Shown: positions 19,712 to 31,737 of the stretch, piece by piece | How positions within the stretch are numbered: position 1 is the stretch's first letter | How the letters are laid out: every line of letters starts with the position of its first letter | Source of the DNA: CAZDRX01 sp964508225 | GTDB taxonomy: Bacteria > Patescibacteriota > Gracilibacteria > Peribacterales > Peribacteraceae | Assembly: GCA_964508225.1 (NCBI GenBank) | Contig: CAZDRX010000005.1 | Coordinates: 17,047-81,046 of the forward strand | DNA length: 64,000 nucleotides | Direction: 5' to 3' | Notes under the pieces: model-generated | Database searches by the model: none | What the model was told of the DNA's origin: nothing | What the model saw: only the letters and a program-made list of their open reading frames with translations | Translations under genes and position numbers: made by a program

Positions 19712-20041
19712 TCAGGACTGCAGCTCAATATGTACGAGCCGGATCACTCTATCGATGATCAGCTCCACAGAGGGGTCCGGGGCTTGCACCACAAGTGTGG
19801 TTTCGTTCAGACGTTCGACGTGCAACGGTGAAATACCGTGTGCGTAGAGGAGTCCTTCGATCTTCGAGTGCCTGGCATCGATGCGCTGATGGAGCGACTC
19901 ACCGTTCATGGCTGGTTCCCAAGGTTGTGCGAAATGCCTGAGTGAGAAACGGGACACGTCAACTTCGGCGAACTGGAGCGAGCCGAATCCAAGAGGAACG
20001 TCTTCTGCATCCGAAAAAGAGGACTCGGGTCTGTTCGTCAT
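19712..20041 (-). CDS. Unknown 109-residue protein at the end of the rpsL-rpsG operon
   Basis: No family recognised. Begins MTNRPESSFSDAEDVPLGFG; the C-terminal half (GLLYAHGISPLHVERLNETT, then VVQAPDPSVELIIDRVIRLV) looks like a small alpha/beta domain. No signal or membrane segment. Its ATG is 2 nt past the rpsG stop, so it is translationally coupled to the ribosomal-protein operon; a ribosome-related role is possible but not shown. Confidence 0.75.
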   Translation of the reverse strand: MTNRPESSFSDAEDVPLGFGSLQFAEVDVSRFSLRHFAQPWEPAMNGESLHQRIDARHSKIEGLLYAHGISPLHVERLNETTLVVQAPDPSVELIIDRVIRLVHIELQS

Positions 20042-20043
20042 GA

Positions 20044-20502
20044 TCAGCCCATCTTCGCGAAGTGCGCATAGGCCTTGTTGGCCTGCGCCATCTTGTAGAC
20101 GTCTTCCTTTTTCTTCACGGCGGAACCCTGTTCCGTAGAAGCATCGAGGAGCTCAGCGGCGAGCTTCTCGGCCATCGGCACACCCTTGCGGTCGCGGGCG
20201 CCATTGAGGATCCAGCGGATCGAGAGCGACTGCTGACGCTTGGGGTTCACTTCGGTGGGCACCTGATAGACCGCACCGGCGATACGCTTGGGGCGGACTT
20301 CGACGAGGGGCGTGGCGTTGAGGAGAGCCTTCGCGAAGACCTCCATCGGCGGCTCCTTCGTGCGCGTCTTGATGATCTCAAGGGCATCAGCGAGGATCTG
20401 GCGTGCGGTCGACTTCTTTCCCTGCTTCATGAGACAGTTCACGAACTTTTCGATGAGCGGGTCGGAGCCTTTGGGGATGTACTGCTTGGGGAGGGTGGAC
20501 AT
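20044..20502 (-). CDS. rpsG: 30S ribosomal protein uS7
   Basis: 152 residues. Nucleates assembly of the 16S rRNA 3' domain and sits by the E site. Family signatures visible: GSDPLIEKFVNCLMKQGKKSTA, then ALLNATPLVEVRPKRIAGAVYQVPTEV and the ISxRWIL-like SIRWILNGA. The C-terminus SAVKKKEDVYKMAQANKAYAHF is standard. It starts 12 nt after rpsL; the sequence before the ATG is CCCCATCCCTC, with no Shine-Dalgarno site. Confidence 0.97.
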   Translation of the reverse strand: MSTLPKQYIPKGSDPLIEKFVNCLMKQGKKSTARQILADALEIIKTRTKEPPMEVFAKALLNATPLVEVRPKRIAGAVYQVPTEVNPKRQQSLSIRWILNGARDRKGVPMAEKLAAELLDASTEQGSAVKKKEDVYKMAQANKAYAHFAKMG

Positions 20503-20514
20503 GAGGGATGGGGA

Positions 20515-20934
20515 TTATTTCTTGGGCTTCTTGGCACCGTAGAGGGAGCGTCCCTGCTTGCGGTCGCGGACGCCTTCCGTGTCGAGCACACCGCGGACGA
20601 TGTGGTAACGGACACCGGGAAGGTCTTTCACGCGGCCTCCGCGGACGAGGACGACCGAGTGTTCCTGCAGGTTGTGACCCTCTCCTCCGATGTAGGCCGT
20701 GACCTCCTCACCGTTGGTGAGACGCACACGGGCGATCTTGCGGAGAGCGGAGTTCGGCTTCTTCGGCGTCATGGTCGTGACTTTCAGACACACGCCACGC
20801 TTCACGGGTGCGCCGTGGTCGAGGCGGACACGCTTCATGGTGAGAGCGTTCCAGGTGTGTTGCAGGTTCGGAGCCTTCGTGCGGCGCTTCTGAGTCCTGC
20901 GGCCTTTGCGGATGAGCTGGTTAATCGTTGGCAT
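20515..20934 (-). CDS. rpsL: 30S ribosomal protein uS12
   Basis: 139 residues, slightly longer than E. coli S12 because of an extended C-terminus. Part of the decoding centre. Contains TMTPKKPNSALRKIARVRLTN (wild-type Lys in the streptomycin loop, PKKPNS) and RGGRVKDLPGVRYHIVRG. The frame is open far upstream inside rpoC, but MPTINQLIRKGR at 20934 is the family start. It begins 43 nt after the rpoC stop and is probably co-transcribed with it. Confidence 0.97.
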   Translation of the reverse strand: MPTINQLIRKGRRTQKRRTKAPNLQHTWNALTMKRVRLDHGAPVKRGVCLKVTTMTPKKPNSALRKIARVRLTNGEEVTAYIGGEGHNLQEHSVVLVRGGRVKDLPGVRYHIVRGVLDTEGVRDRKQGRSLYGAKKPKK

Positions 20935-20977
20935 GCGGCGATGAATGGTAGCGGGTAGGCGGGGCTTTAGTAAAGGG

Positions 20978-24844
<3,867 letters not shown>

Positions 24845-24944
24845 ACGGATGGGGAGGAAAAAATGCGCTGGAAGCGCATGCAAGACGGCTGCGCCTGGAC
24901 CCGTCGGTCGTCAATACCGAGGGAGGAACACCGTTGATGGCGTT

Positions 24945-24972
24945 ATTCTAGCCAAAAAAAGACCCCGTGCAA
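24945..24972 (-). promoter_or_regulatory. rpoC-rpsL-rpsG promoter
   Basis: Minus strand TTGCAC, 16-nt spacer, TAGAAT, overlapping the 3' end of the glycosyltransferase gene. Predicted leader about 95 nt. Confidence 0.6.
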
Positions 24973-26972
24973 GAGGAAAATATCTTCCGTATGCGTCGCG
25001 AGAGCAAGTGCAACAATCCCCGTGGCGAATAACAGTCACGGACAGTTTTGCGCTTCACGGTGTCCATGGCCGCGAAGACTTCGAACCGCGAACGAAGCTC
25101 AGTATCGTCCACAGGCTGCTCCAGAACGCTCTTGATGACTCCTGCGGTTTCGGCCGCGACATCGCTCCATGATCGTTTCTCTGTCGGCACCGGATGCTTG
25201 CCGCTCCTGTGCAGTCCGGCCGCCGCTCCCATGGAACGGAAGTCTGGGCAGAGCGTGACGAGCGCCTTCAATCCGAAGGCATCGACAATCTCGCGCGTTA
25301 CCGCGGAGTCGAACGCGACGGTGTGCGTGCCGGCAGCTGCGGCATGCAGCAGCGGCAAGCCGAAACCTTCGTACTGGCTCGGGAAAACGACGACCGCAGC
25401 TCGTGTGTAGAGCTCGTCCACAACGCGCTGCGAAAGGCGACCGCTCTCGATGAGACGTGCGCCGTGTTTCCGGCACACGTTCGCATGCACACGATCACCG
25501 AGGACGATGACAGGACGATCGGACGGGAGACATTCCACCGCTTCCTTCACGGCCTTGTGGTCGTAGTGATTGCCGACGACGAAGACGAATCCCGCATCGG
25601 GAAGCTCCCGCTCTTCGCCACGCCTCTCTGTATCGGGTACGGGATATGCATGATGCACCGCAGCAGTGATGACCTCGGGGCGGAGCGGAACCTGAAGCCA
25701 CGCGCGGAAATCCTCGAGCGACGACCGGCTCACGGAGAGGATGCCATCTGCAAAGCGCGTGACCATCCGGACGATGTCAGGACTCCCCTGCTGACGGATG
25801 GCGGGGCACCGCAGCGCGATGACGTCCTGCATGGACACAAGCCACCTCACCGCCATGCGATTCAGGCGTTCGAGGTGATCCATCGCGAACACCTGCTGCG
25901 GCACGAATGCGAGATCGAAGCGTTCGGCGGGTTTGTCTTCCGTGATGAGGACGCGCGGGAATCTGGAGGCAATGTCAAAGAAGGTATCGGCCTTCCGCGA
26001 GACGAGGACTGACACGTCGGCGTCACGCTCAAGGAGAGGAAGGAGGAGAGGCACAAGCGAGAGCGCATACTCGCTCGTGCCGTTGAATGCGGGGATGAGC
26101 CCGGAGAGATCGAGGAGAATCTTCGGACGAGAATCGAAGCGTCCGAGAATGTCGGCGAAGTGTTCGTGTGCAGGGAGACGACGGAAGTACTCATCCACTG
26201 CACGCGCGTATTCGGGATACCGGCTGAGAAGCGTACGCCTGTTTTTCGCTTCCAGACGCGCTCTCTCGGCGGAGGTGAAGCTGCCACCTTCGTCGTGGAA
26301 AACGTACGCGTGGTTCGCCATCACGGTCGAAAAACCGTACCGCGCGATGCGCATGCAGAAATCGTTCTCCTCGTTGTACCCGCGTCCATAGACATCGTCG
26401 AAGAGCCCGAAGCGTCCGATGAGATCGCGGCGGATGAGCATGCAGAACCCGACACCGGTCGGGGTCACAGAGAATCTCGGAAGGCGCGGCGAAAGACGCT
26501 GCCAGCACGCGAAGCTCCTCGAACGGAGATCTTCGGCGGGGGCGTGTAGCTGCGGAATCGTGAGGAGTGTCGCCGCGTTGCTGCGCGGACAGACCACGCC
26601 GTGACGATCCGAGGCCGCGAGACACCCGATCATCTCTTCGACCGCGCCGGCGGTGAGCACCGCATCGGAATTAAGGAGCAGAATATCGGTACCGGCGTCC
26701 GCGAGAGCTGCGCTCTGGTTACACGTCGCGACGAATCCGAGATTCCGGCTGCTGCGGACATACCGGAAATTCGGAGCGCCTGCGATCTCGGCCTTCACCC
26801 TGCGTTCAAATCCTTCCTCGGTGCTGTGATCGTCGGCGATCAGAACGCGGTGACGCGGATCGACCGTCGCCTTCACCGACGCGACGGCACGGCACACCAG
26901 ATCCGCGTGATTGAATGCCGGATGGATGATGGTGACGTTCTTCTGAATGGGAAAGCCTGATGAGGAGCTCAT
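24948..26972 (-). CDS. Two-domain glycosyltransferase (GT2 plus GT4-like)
   Basis: 674 residues from MSSSSGFPIQKN. Residues about 10-260 are a GT-A/GT2 domain with VTIIHPAFNHADLVCRAV, the metal-binding acidic pair in LLLNSDAVL, and the ND/ED-like GYNEENDFCMRI. Residues about 300-670 are a GT-B/GT4-like domain with FPSQYEGFGLPLLHAAAAGT. In it the usual E-x7-E second Glu region reads LLHAAAAG, a variation. Likely builds surface polysaccharide or O-antigen-like glycan in the cytoplasm. The upstream 64 in-frame residues are Arg-rich and probably not translated. Confidence 0.88.
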   Translation of the reverse strand: MSSSSGFPIQKNVTIIHPAFNHADLVCRAVASVKATVDPRHRVLIADDHSTEEGFERRVKAEIAGAPNFRYVRSSRNLGFVATCNQSAALADAGTDILLLNSDAVLTAGAVEEMIGCLAASDRHGVVCPRSNAATLLTIPQLHAPAEDLRSRSFACWQRLSPRLPRFSVTPTGVGFCMLIRRDLIGRFGLFDDVYGRGYNEENDFCMRIARYGFSTVMANHAYVFHDEGGSFTSAERARLEAKNRRTLLSRYPEYARAVDEYFRRLPAHEHFADILGRFDSRPKILLDLSGLIPAFNGTSEYALSLVPLLLPLLERDADVSVLVSRKADTFFDIASRFPRVLITEDKPAERFDLAFVPQQVFAMDHLERLNRMAVRWLVSMQDVIALRCPAIRQQGSPDIVRMVTRFADGILSVSRSSLEDFRAWLQVPLRPEVITAAVHHAYPVPDTERRGEERELPDAGFVFVVGNHYDHKAVKEAVECLPSDRPVIVLGDRVHANVCRKHGARLIESGRLSQRVVDELYTRAAVVVFPSQYEGFGLPLLHAAAAGTHTVAFDSAVTREIVDAFGLKALVTLCPDFRSMGAAAGLHRSGKHPVPTEKRSWSDVAAETAGVIKSVLEQPVDDTELRSRFEVFAAMDTVKRKTVRDCYSPRGLLHLLSRRIRKIFSSCTGSFFG

Positions 26973-27045
26973 GCTACCATTGAGTATCGGAACCGGTGGG
27001 TGATGCACATCAAAAAGAAACCTCTGCGCTGCATACGAACCTGGA

Positions 27046-27399
27046 TCAGGCCTTCTTCTTCTCCATCGCCTTGAACATCTTCTCGAACGATCCCTCATAC
27101 GCCTGAAGCGCCGAGCGGAGCGTTCCCATTTCTTCCTTGCTGAGCGACATGCTCGAGGATGCATTGAGGAGCTTCACGGAATCGTCGGCAACGACTACCT
27201 CTCCCTGACCCGTCAGGTTCACATGGAGAACGATGAAGGCAGCGCAGCTCTCACACTTGAGCTGGAGCAGCATGAAGCTGTCGCCCGCGATTTTGATCGC
27301 CGGAAAGTCCACATCGACGTGCGTGCCGCACTGCGGGCAACGCATCTGGTCGCGGATGCGGGTGAGAATCTGATGGAGAGAATGTGGATTGAAATCCAT
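27046..27399 (-). CDS. Small zinc-ribbon protein, unknown role
   Basis: 117 residues starting MDFNPHSLHQIL. CPQCG (about 21-25) and CESC (about 49-52) form a likely zinc ribbon; residues 80-117 are a charged helix ending KMFKAMEKKKA. The alternative start 9 nt upstream (MRSM) overlaps the TACAAT -10 hexamer at 27407-27412, so ATG 27399 fits leaderless initiation better. No family name recognised. Confidence 0.7.
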   Translation of the reverse strand: MDFNPHSLHQILTRIRDQMRCPQCGTHVDVDFPAIKIAGDSFMLLQLKCESCAAFIVLHVNLTGQGEVVVADDSVKLLNASSSMSLSKEEMGTLRSALQAYEGSFEKMFKAMEKKKA

Positions 27400-27406
27400 C
27401 GATCTC

Positions 27407-27412
27407 ATTGTA
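27407..27412 (-). promoter_or_regulatory. Extended -10, leaderless type
   Basis: TGC-TACAAT on the minus strand, ending 7 nt before ATG 27399. Confidence 0.5.
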
Positions 27413-27504
27413 GCAGAAAAGGGGGTTTTCCGTGAGAGCGTTTTACGTCAGTTCACACTTCCATCAATCCATACTTGTGCCTGCAAGCCTGCAAGCAGAT
27501 TTAG

Positions 27505-27533
27505 GTGACGGAACTGCGGAACGCGCCTAGGAT
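27505..27533 (+). promoter_or_regulatory. Promoter, leaderless type
   Basis: GTGACG, 17-nt spacer, TAGGAT ending 8 nt before ATG 27542. Confidence 0.5.
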
Positions 27534-27541
27534 TCACCCCA

Positions 27542-28198
27542 ATGCCTCGCAAGATCCCTTCCCGCACGACCCCGAAGAAGAAGCTTTCGCCTCAGGTGAA
27601 AGCCAAGAGTCCGGCTCTGCGCACCATCACGAAGAAGGCAGTCGCAGCTGCCGTGACCCCGAAGAAGGAGAGCCGCAGGCTGCTCATCGGGCTCCAGTTC
27701 GCGATCGCAGGTTCGGCCATTGCCGTCCTCGTGCTCCTCGCCGCGGTCGAACGCAACGTGTTCTCCACGCACATGTCCGATGCCGCTTCCGTTCCGGCAA
27801 CAATCGGCCTCGAGCACGATTCTCCGCTTTCTCTCGCCGTCCTCTTTGCGAGGAAGCAGGGTGCCGGTTACGTCTCCATCACGAACAACTCCACCGAAGC
27901 CATCCACGTGAGCCTGCCGTCCAGCTGGACGCGCACGGAAGTCTCGGGCACGGACATCGCGAATGTCACACAGGACATCCCCGTCTTCGGCTTCAGCCGC
28001 TTCGCTCTCCCTGCCGGTGCAGGCATGAAGCTGCTCCTGCCGGATGCTCCGGAAGCCGTCTTCTTCGACTCCACATCCGCCGCCGTCACCGCCGTGGATC
28101 TGAAGACCATCGATCTCACGACATCACAGACGGACAGCCGCGTCGTCCTCGTCCAGAGGCAGTCGCTCGTCCCGCTCTGGGGCGGAGTGAGCGAGTAA
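27542..28198 (+). CDS. Single-pass membrane protein with Lys-rich N-terminus
   Basis: 218 residues. Residues 1-46 are rich in Lys/Pro/Ala (RTTPKKKLSPQVKAKSPA), a likely flexible cytoplasmic tail. One membrane helix is at about 48-68 (LLIGLQFAIAGSAIAVLVLLA). The extracellular part of about 150 residues is beta-rich (GYVSITNNSTEAIHVSLP). No family recognised. Predicted leaderless; 16 nt before cofE. Confidence 0.7.
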   Translation: MPRKIPSRTTPKKKLSPQVKAKSPALRTITKKAVAAAVTPKKESRRLLIGLQFAIAGSAIAVLVLLAAVERNVFSTHMSDAASVPATIGLEHDSPLSLAVLFARKQGAGYVSITNNSTEAIHVSLPSSWTRTEVSGTDIANVTQDIPVFGFSRFALPAGAGMKLLLPDAPEAVFFDSTSAAVTAVDLKTIDLTTSQTDSRVVLVQRQSLVPLWGGVSE

Positions 28199-28202
28199 GA
28201 GA

Positions 28203-28208
28203 TATACT
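28203..28208 (+). promoter_or_regulatory. cofE -10 element, leaderless type
   Basis: TATACT ending 6 nt before ATG 28215. Confidence 0.5.
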
Positions 28209-28214
28209 GACGCC

Positions 28215-28988
28215 ATGGAGATCCTCCCGATCCATACTGGTGTTCTTGAGCGTGGCGCCGATCTCGCCGCAGCGCTCCGGTCTGCCGTCACGCTCCGGAC
28301 GGGAGACATCGTCGTGATTTCCTCCAAGGTCGTGGCCGTGACCGAAGGCGCAACTGTCAGACTGAAGGATCTCGAGATTTCCCCTGAGGCACGATCACTC
28401 GCGCAGAAGTCGGGGCTGGAACCTGATTTTGCAGAGCTCGTGCTCCGCGAAACGAAACGGATGAATGGCATCGTGAGCGGCACATGTCCGCACGCGATCC
28501 TCACCGCACTCAGACCTGACGGCATGAAACACGGACAGATCTACTGCCCGAATGCGGGCGTGGACCAGTCGAATGCAACCGAAGGCTGTGCCATCCCGTG
28601 GCCGACGGACAGTGCCGCATCCGCGAGGAAGCTTGCGAAGGCCCTCGGAGTTCCCGTCATCATCTCGGATTCCTGCTGCCATCCCGGGCGGCTCGGTGTC
28701 ACAGCGTTCGCACTCGCGGTATCGGGAATCGAGCCGATGAAGAGTGAGATCGGCACGCCTGACCTCTACGGAAAGAAGCTCCGCATCACGCACGAGGCCG
28801 TGGCCGACCAGCTCGCGACCGCAGCGAATGCCGTGATGGGAAATTCCGCACAGGCCACTCCGGCCGCAGTGATCCGCGGACATGACATCGCACCGAGCGA
28901 TGTCTCGGGGTGGGTGGAAGGCATCGAGCCTGAGGACGACCTCTTCTCGGGGATGTTCACGGCACCGTCTGGTACACTGAAGACATGA
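28215..28988 (+). CDS. cofE: Coenzyme F420-0:L-glutamate ligase family protein (CofE-like)
   Basis: 257 residues, normal CofE length. The family adds gamma-linked glutamates to F420-0 using GTP and divalent metals. Visible motifs: RTGDIVVISSKVVAVTEGA (residues about 32-50), the metal/substrate loop PNAGVDQSNA at 112-121, SDSCCHPGRLGVTAFALAVSG, and DQLATAANAVMGN. F420 synthesis is unexpected in a CPR-like genome and no other cof/fbi gene is nearby, so the substrate may be another acid-amide. Overlaps the next gene by 4 nt. Confidence 0.85.
   Translation: MEILPIHTGVLERGADLAAALRSAVTLRTGDIVVISSKVVAVTEGATVRLKDLEISPEARSLAQKSGLEPDFAELVLRETKRMNGIVSGTCPHAILTALRPDGMKHGQIYCPNAGVDQSNATEGCAIPWPTDSAASARKLAKALGVPVIISDSCCHPGRLGVTAFALAVSGIEPMKSEIGTPDLYGKKLRITHEAVADQLATAANAVMGNSAQATPAAVIRGHDIAPSDVSGWVEGIEPEDDLFSGMFTAPSGTLKT
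28973..28978 (+). promoter_or_regulatory. Internal -10 element before the PurN-like gene
   Basis: TACACT inside the end of cofE, 6 nt before ATG 28985; allows leaderless transcription of the second gene alone. Confidence 0.35.
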
Positions 28989-29575
28989 TCTTCGTCGCAC
29001 TGAGCACATCGAAAGGAACCGTCCTGCAGTCGGTCATCGACGCACTGAAAGACGGATCACTCTCCATGGAGTGTGCGGGGCTCGTGACGGACAGCGCGGA
29101 GCGAGGATGCGCGGAGAAGGCGAAGGCCGCAGGTCTGCCCGTGAAGGTCGTCGCCATGACGAAGGACGAACCGCGCGAAGCTTTCGACAAGCGCGTGAAT
29201 GAAGCGATTCTGGAACTCTCCGGAGGCAAGGAACCGGTCATCGCCTGCATGGGCTGGATGTGGATGCTGAGCCCGTGGTTCGTGAGACAGTGGAGTAACC
29301 GGATCGTGAATGTCCATCCCGCACTGCTCCCGAAATACCCGGGCGTGCACGCGCATGATCTCGTACTGAAATCCGGCGACAAGGAATCGGGGATGACGAT
29401 CCACCTCATCGACGAAGGCATGGATACGGGAAGAATTCTCCTCCAGAAGACCTGCCCCGTGCTGCGGGGCGACACGGTGGAGACGCTCAAACCGCGCGTG
29501 CAGGCACTGGAATGCGAGTGGTACCCGAAGGCACTCGAGATGATCAGCACGGGACAGATCGATCTCCGCGCCTAG
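28985..29575 (+). CDS. purN: PurN-like formyltransferase
   Basis: 196 residues, PurN size. Family reaction: transfer of formyl from 10-formyl-THF to GAR in purine synthesis. Catalytic set visible: Asn-x-His in IVNVHPALLPKYPGVHAHD, and Asp in HLIDEGMDTGRILLQ. The N-terminus (FVALSTSKGTVLQSVIDAL) takes the place of the usual GxGSN phosphate loop in a modified form, so a different amine acceptor (for example a sugar nucleotide) is possible. ATGA overlap with cofE; ends 4 nt into the convergent reductase gene. Confidence 0.8.
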   Translation: MIFVALSTSKGTVLQSVIDALKDGSLSMECAGLVTDSAERGCAEKAKAAGLPVKVVAMTKDEPREAFDKRVNEAILELSGGKEPVIACMGWMWMLSPWFVRQWSNRIVNVHPALLPKYPGVHAHDLVLKSGDKESGMTIHLIDEGMDTGRILLQKTCPVLRGDTVETLKPRVQALECEWYPKALEMISTGQIDLRA

Positions 29576-30282
29576 ATGTACCCCTCGGCGTGCACCTGAA
29601 TCTTGGAGAGTCCGAGTGCGCCGAGACAGGCATCTTTCACGTCCTTCACCATCTCCGGCGCTCCGCAGATGTACACGCCGCTGCCCGAAGTGAGAGCCGA
29701 GGGAAGATGTGCGAGCACTCTGCCGCGCAGTCCCGTCCATGAGGAGTCGGTACCCGAGAGTGTCGGCATGAATGTGAAGTGCGGAAATCTTTTTGCAAGA
29801 TCCTCAAACGTGTCGAGCCAGAAGAAATCCGCAGGTTCACGCACACCGAAGAGCACGGTGAGCGGACGCGTGTCGCCCTTCTCCTCCAGAAGCCACTTGG
29901 CCTGACTCCGGAACGGGGCAATGCCGGCTCCGGTCGCGACAAGCACGTACGCAGGCTCCGCCTCCTTCAGCAGGAAAAGACCGAACGGTCCCTGCATGCG
30001 GACGGTGGAACCGACGGAGAGGAGTTCCTCGATCCAGACGCTGCCGCGGCCACCGGACTTGAGCTTCACGACGAAGACAAGATCGGACTCCGCGGGCGAC
30101 GATGCAAGCGAGTACGCACGGGTCTGGATATCGGCAGGATTGTCCTTGAGCGCGACATCGAAGAGCACGAACTGACCGGCCTTGAAGGAGAATCCTTCAG
30201 GCTTGGAGAACCGGACTTCGTACACGCCCGGCGCGATGAGCGCTTTCTTCGTGCAGGTGACGGTGTACGCGGGTGTGGCCAT
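29572..30282 (-). CDS. FAD/NAD(P)-binding oxidoreductase (ferredoxin-reductase type)
   Basis: 236 residues. FAD domain with TRAYSLASSP (the RxYS motif) and the NAD domain with VLVATGAGIAPFRSQ, then LFGVREPADFFW and a C-terminal YICGAPEMVKDV. No [2Fe-2S] domain is attached, so an external partner is needed. Could reduce flavodoxin or ferredoxin, or pair with another subunit; the substrate is unknown. Start MATPAYT chosen; TAGAAT lies about 31 nt upstream, giving a short leader. Confidence 0.85.
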   Translation of the reverse strand: MATPAYTVTCTKKALIAPGVYEVRFSKPEGFSFKAGQFVLFDVALKDNPADIQTRAYSLASSPAESDLVFVVKLKSGGRGSVWIEELLSVGSTVRMQGPFGLFLLKEAEPAYVLVATGAGIAPFRSQAKWLLEEKGDTRPLTVLFGVREPADFFWLDTFEDLAKRFPHFTFMPTLSGTDSSWTGLRGRVLAHLPSALTSGSGVYICGAPEMVKDVKDACLGALGLSKIQVHAEGYI

Positions 30283-30333
30283 GCGGAACAGAAAGAAGAC
30301 GATGTGGATTCTACCGATACGCGGCAGACTCAC

Positions 30334-31452
30334 CTACTTCTTCGTGATGATCGGGAGGAATTCATCGAAAAGATAACTCGCATCCTCAGGACCCGGGGTA
30401 GCCTCCGGATGGAACTGTACCGAGAAGAACTTGCCGGATTCGTGGCGGATACCCTCCACCGAACCGTCGTTCGCGTTCGTGAACCAGACGTGCCAGCCCT
30501 GCGGCAGCTTGCTGCCGTCGACGGCGAATCCATGGTTCTGCGATGTGATGATGCAGCGCTTCGTGGCGGCTCCATCCTTCCACTCGATGCACGGCTGATT
30601 GGCACCGCGGTGTCCGTACTTGAGCTTGTACGTGTCGCCACCGACGGCAAGCGCGAGGAGCTGATTGCCGAGGCAGATCCCGAAGGTCGGAATCCCCTTC
30701 TCAAGCGCCCACTTGATCTGGTCGATCGTCGCCGTGCACTTCTTCGGATCGCCGGGACCGTTGCTGAGGAAGAGACCGTCGTACGGGAGCGTGCTCTTGG
30801 AGAGATCGTAGTTCCACGGCACACGGTGCACGCGCACTCCCCTCTTCAGCCACGAGCGCAGGATGTTGCGCTTGATGCCGCAGTCGTATGCGACGATGGA
30901 CGCGACCGGGCCCATCGGAAACGCAGCCGGATCCGGCTCGTACGTCACCACTTCACTAGTACCAACATCCGCCACGAGATTGCCGTCGTTCGGATCCAGA
31001 ATCTGTCCGCCTGTTTCGGTATCGATTTCACCCTGCACGATGCGACCGAGCATGACGCCCGTCTCGCGGAGCTTCTTCGTGAGCGCGCGGGTGTCGATAC
31101 CTGAGATGCCCGGAATGCCGTGGTGCACCATCCACTCGTGGAGCGAACTCACGGCCGTACCGTGGGAAAAATCCCGGCTCTCGGAACTGACCACGATGGC
31201 GCGGACGTGCACCTCCTCGGATTCGTAATTCTCGGAGAAACCCCACGCGTTCTTCTTCTCACTCGGCACTCCGTAGTTGCCGATGAGTGGATACGTGAAC
31301 GTGAGGATCTGTCCGCGGTAGCTTGGATCCGTCATGGACTCGGGGTACCCGACCATGCCCGTATTGAAGACCACCTCCCCGTCCGTATCGGTGGCAGCAC
31401 CAAACGACTCGCCGCGGAACACCGTACCGTCAGCGAGAATCAGTGAAGTCAT
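30334..31452 (-). CDS. carA: Carbamoyl-phosphate synthase small subunit
   Basis: 372 residues, full length. Glutaminase subunit that feeds ammonia to CarB for pyrimidine and arginine synthesis. N-terminal domain LADGTVFRGESFGA; class I amidotransferase domain with nucleophile Cys260 in FGICLGNQLLALA and the His/Glu pair in SVQFHPEATPGPEDASYLFDEF. No carB in the window. TACACT ends 8 nt before the ATG with no Shine-Dalgarno site. Confidence 0.96.
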   Translation of the reverse strand: MTSLILADGTVFRGESFGAATDTDGEVVFNTGMVGYPESMTDPSYRGQILTFTYPLIGNYGVPSEKKNAWGFSENYESEEVHVRAIVVSSESRDFSHGTAVSSLHEWMVHHGIPGISGIDTRALTKKLRETGVMLGRIVQGEIDTETGGQILDPNDGNLVADVGTSEVVTYEPDPAAFPMGPVASIVAYDCGIKRNILRSWLKRGVRVHRVPWNYDLSKSTLPYDGLFLSNGPGDPKKCTATIDQIKWALEKGIPTFGICLGNQLLALAVGGDTYKLKYGHRGANQPCIEWKDGAATKRCIITSQNHGFAVDGSKLPQGWHVWFTNANDGSVEGIRHESGKFFSVQFHPEATPGPEDASYLFDEFLPIITKK

Positions 31453-31460
31453 TGCCGCCG

Positions 31461-31466
31461 AGTGTA
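31461..31466 (-). promoter_or_regulatory. carA -10 element, leaderless type
   Basis: TACACT on the minus strand, 8 nt before ATG 31452. A perfect CGATCCT-GT-AGGATCG-type palindrome at 31503-31518 lies between this and the divergent promoter at 31525 and could be an operator. Confidence 0.45.
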
Positions 31467-31502
31467 ATCAACTTCCGGCTCGGATGCGAGTGGATTCGTT
31501 CC

Positions 31503-31518
31503 CGATCCTGTAGGATCG
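31503..31518. promoter_or_regulatory. Palindrome between divergent carA and 31738 promoters
   Basis: CGATCCTGTAGGATCG: 7-bp arms around GT. Sits just upstream of the TTAACT -35 element. Operator or carA-side structure; no regulator known. Confidence 0.4.
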
Positions 31519-31524
31519 CATAAT

Positions 31525-31553
31525 TTAACTTTTAGGCGATATTGTGTTATAAT
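31525..31553 (+). promoter_or_regulatory. Strong consensus promoter
   Basis: TTAACT, 17-nt spacer, TATAAT. Best-looking promoter in the window; start near 31560. Confidence 0.8.
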
Positions 31554-31559
31554 AACAGT

Positions 31560-31737
31560 TGGTTCTTTCTCAGCATCGCCAGCCTTCTCACGGGTTCTGC
31601 TCCCTTTCCATATCGATCCTGGGAGTCAGACCTTACAGTTTTCTGTAGCTTTTGTTCTCCGGGGATCGGGAATGAAGGAAGCAGAACTCCGTGGGGAGGA
31701 TCACAACGCAACGAACCATGTACAAGGAGTACGTCTC
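31560..31737 (+). promoter_or_regulatory. Long nested-hairpin 5' leader with Shine-Dalgarno site
   Basis: About 178 nt. Nested pairings run inward: TGGTTC/GAACCA, GTTCTGCT/AGCAGAAC, CGATCC/GGATCG, GGAG/CTCC, ACAG/CTGT, folding nearly the whole leader into one extended hairpin. After it comes AAGGAG (31724-31729), 8 nt before ATG 31738. Confidence 0.6.
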
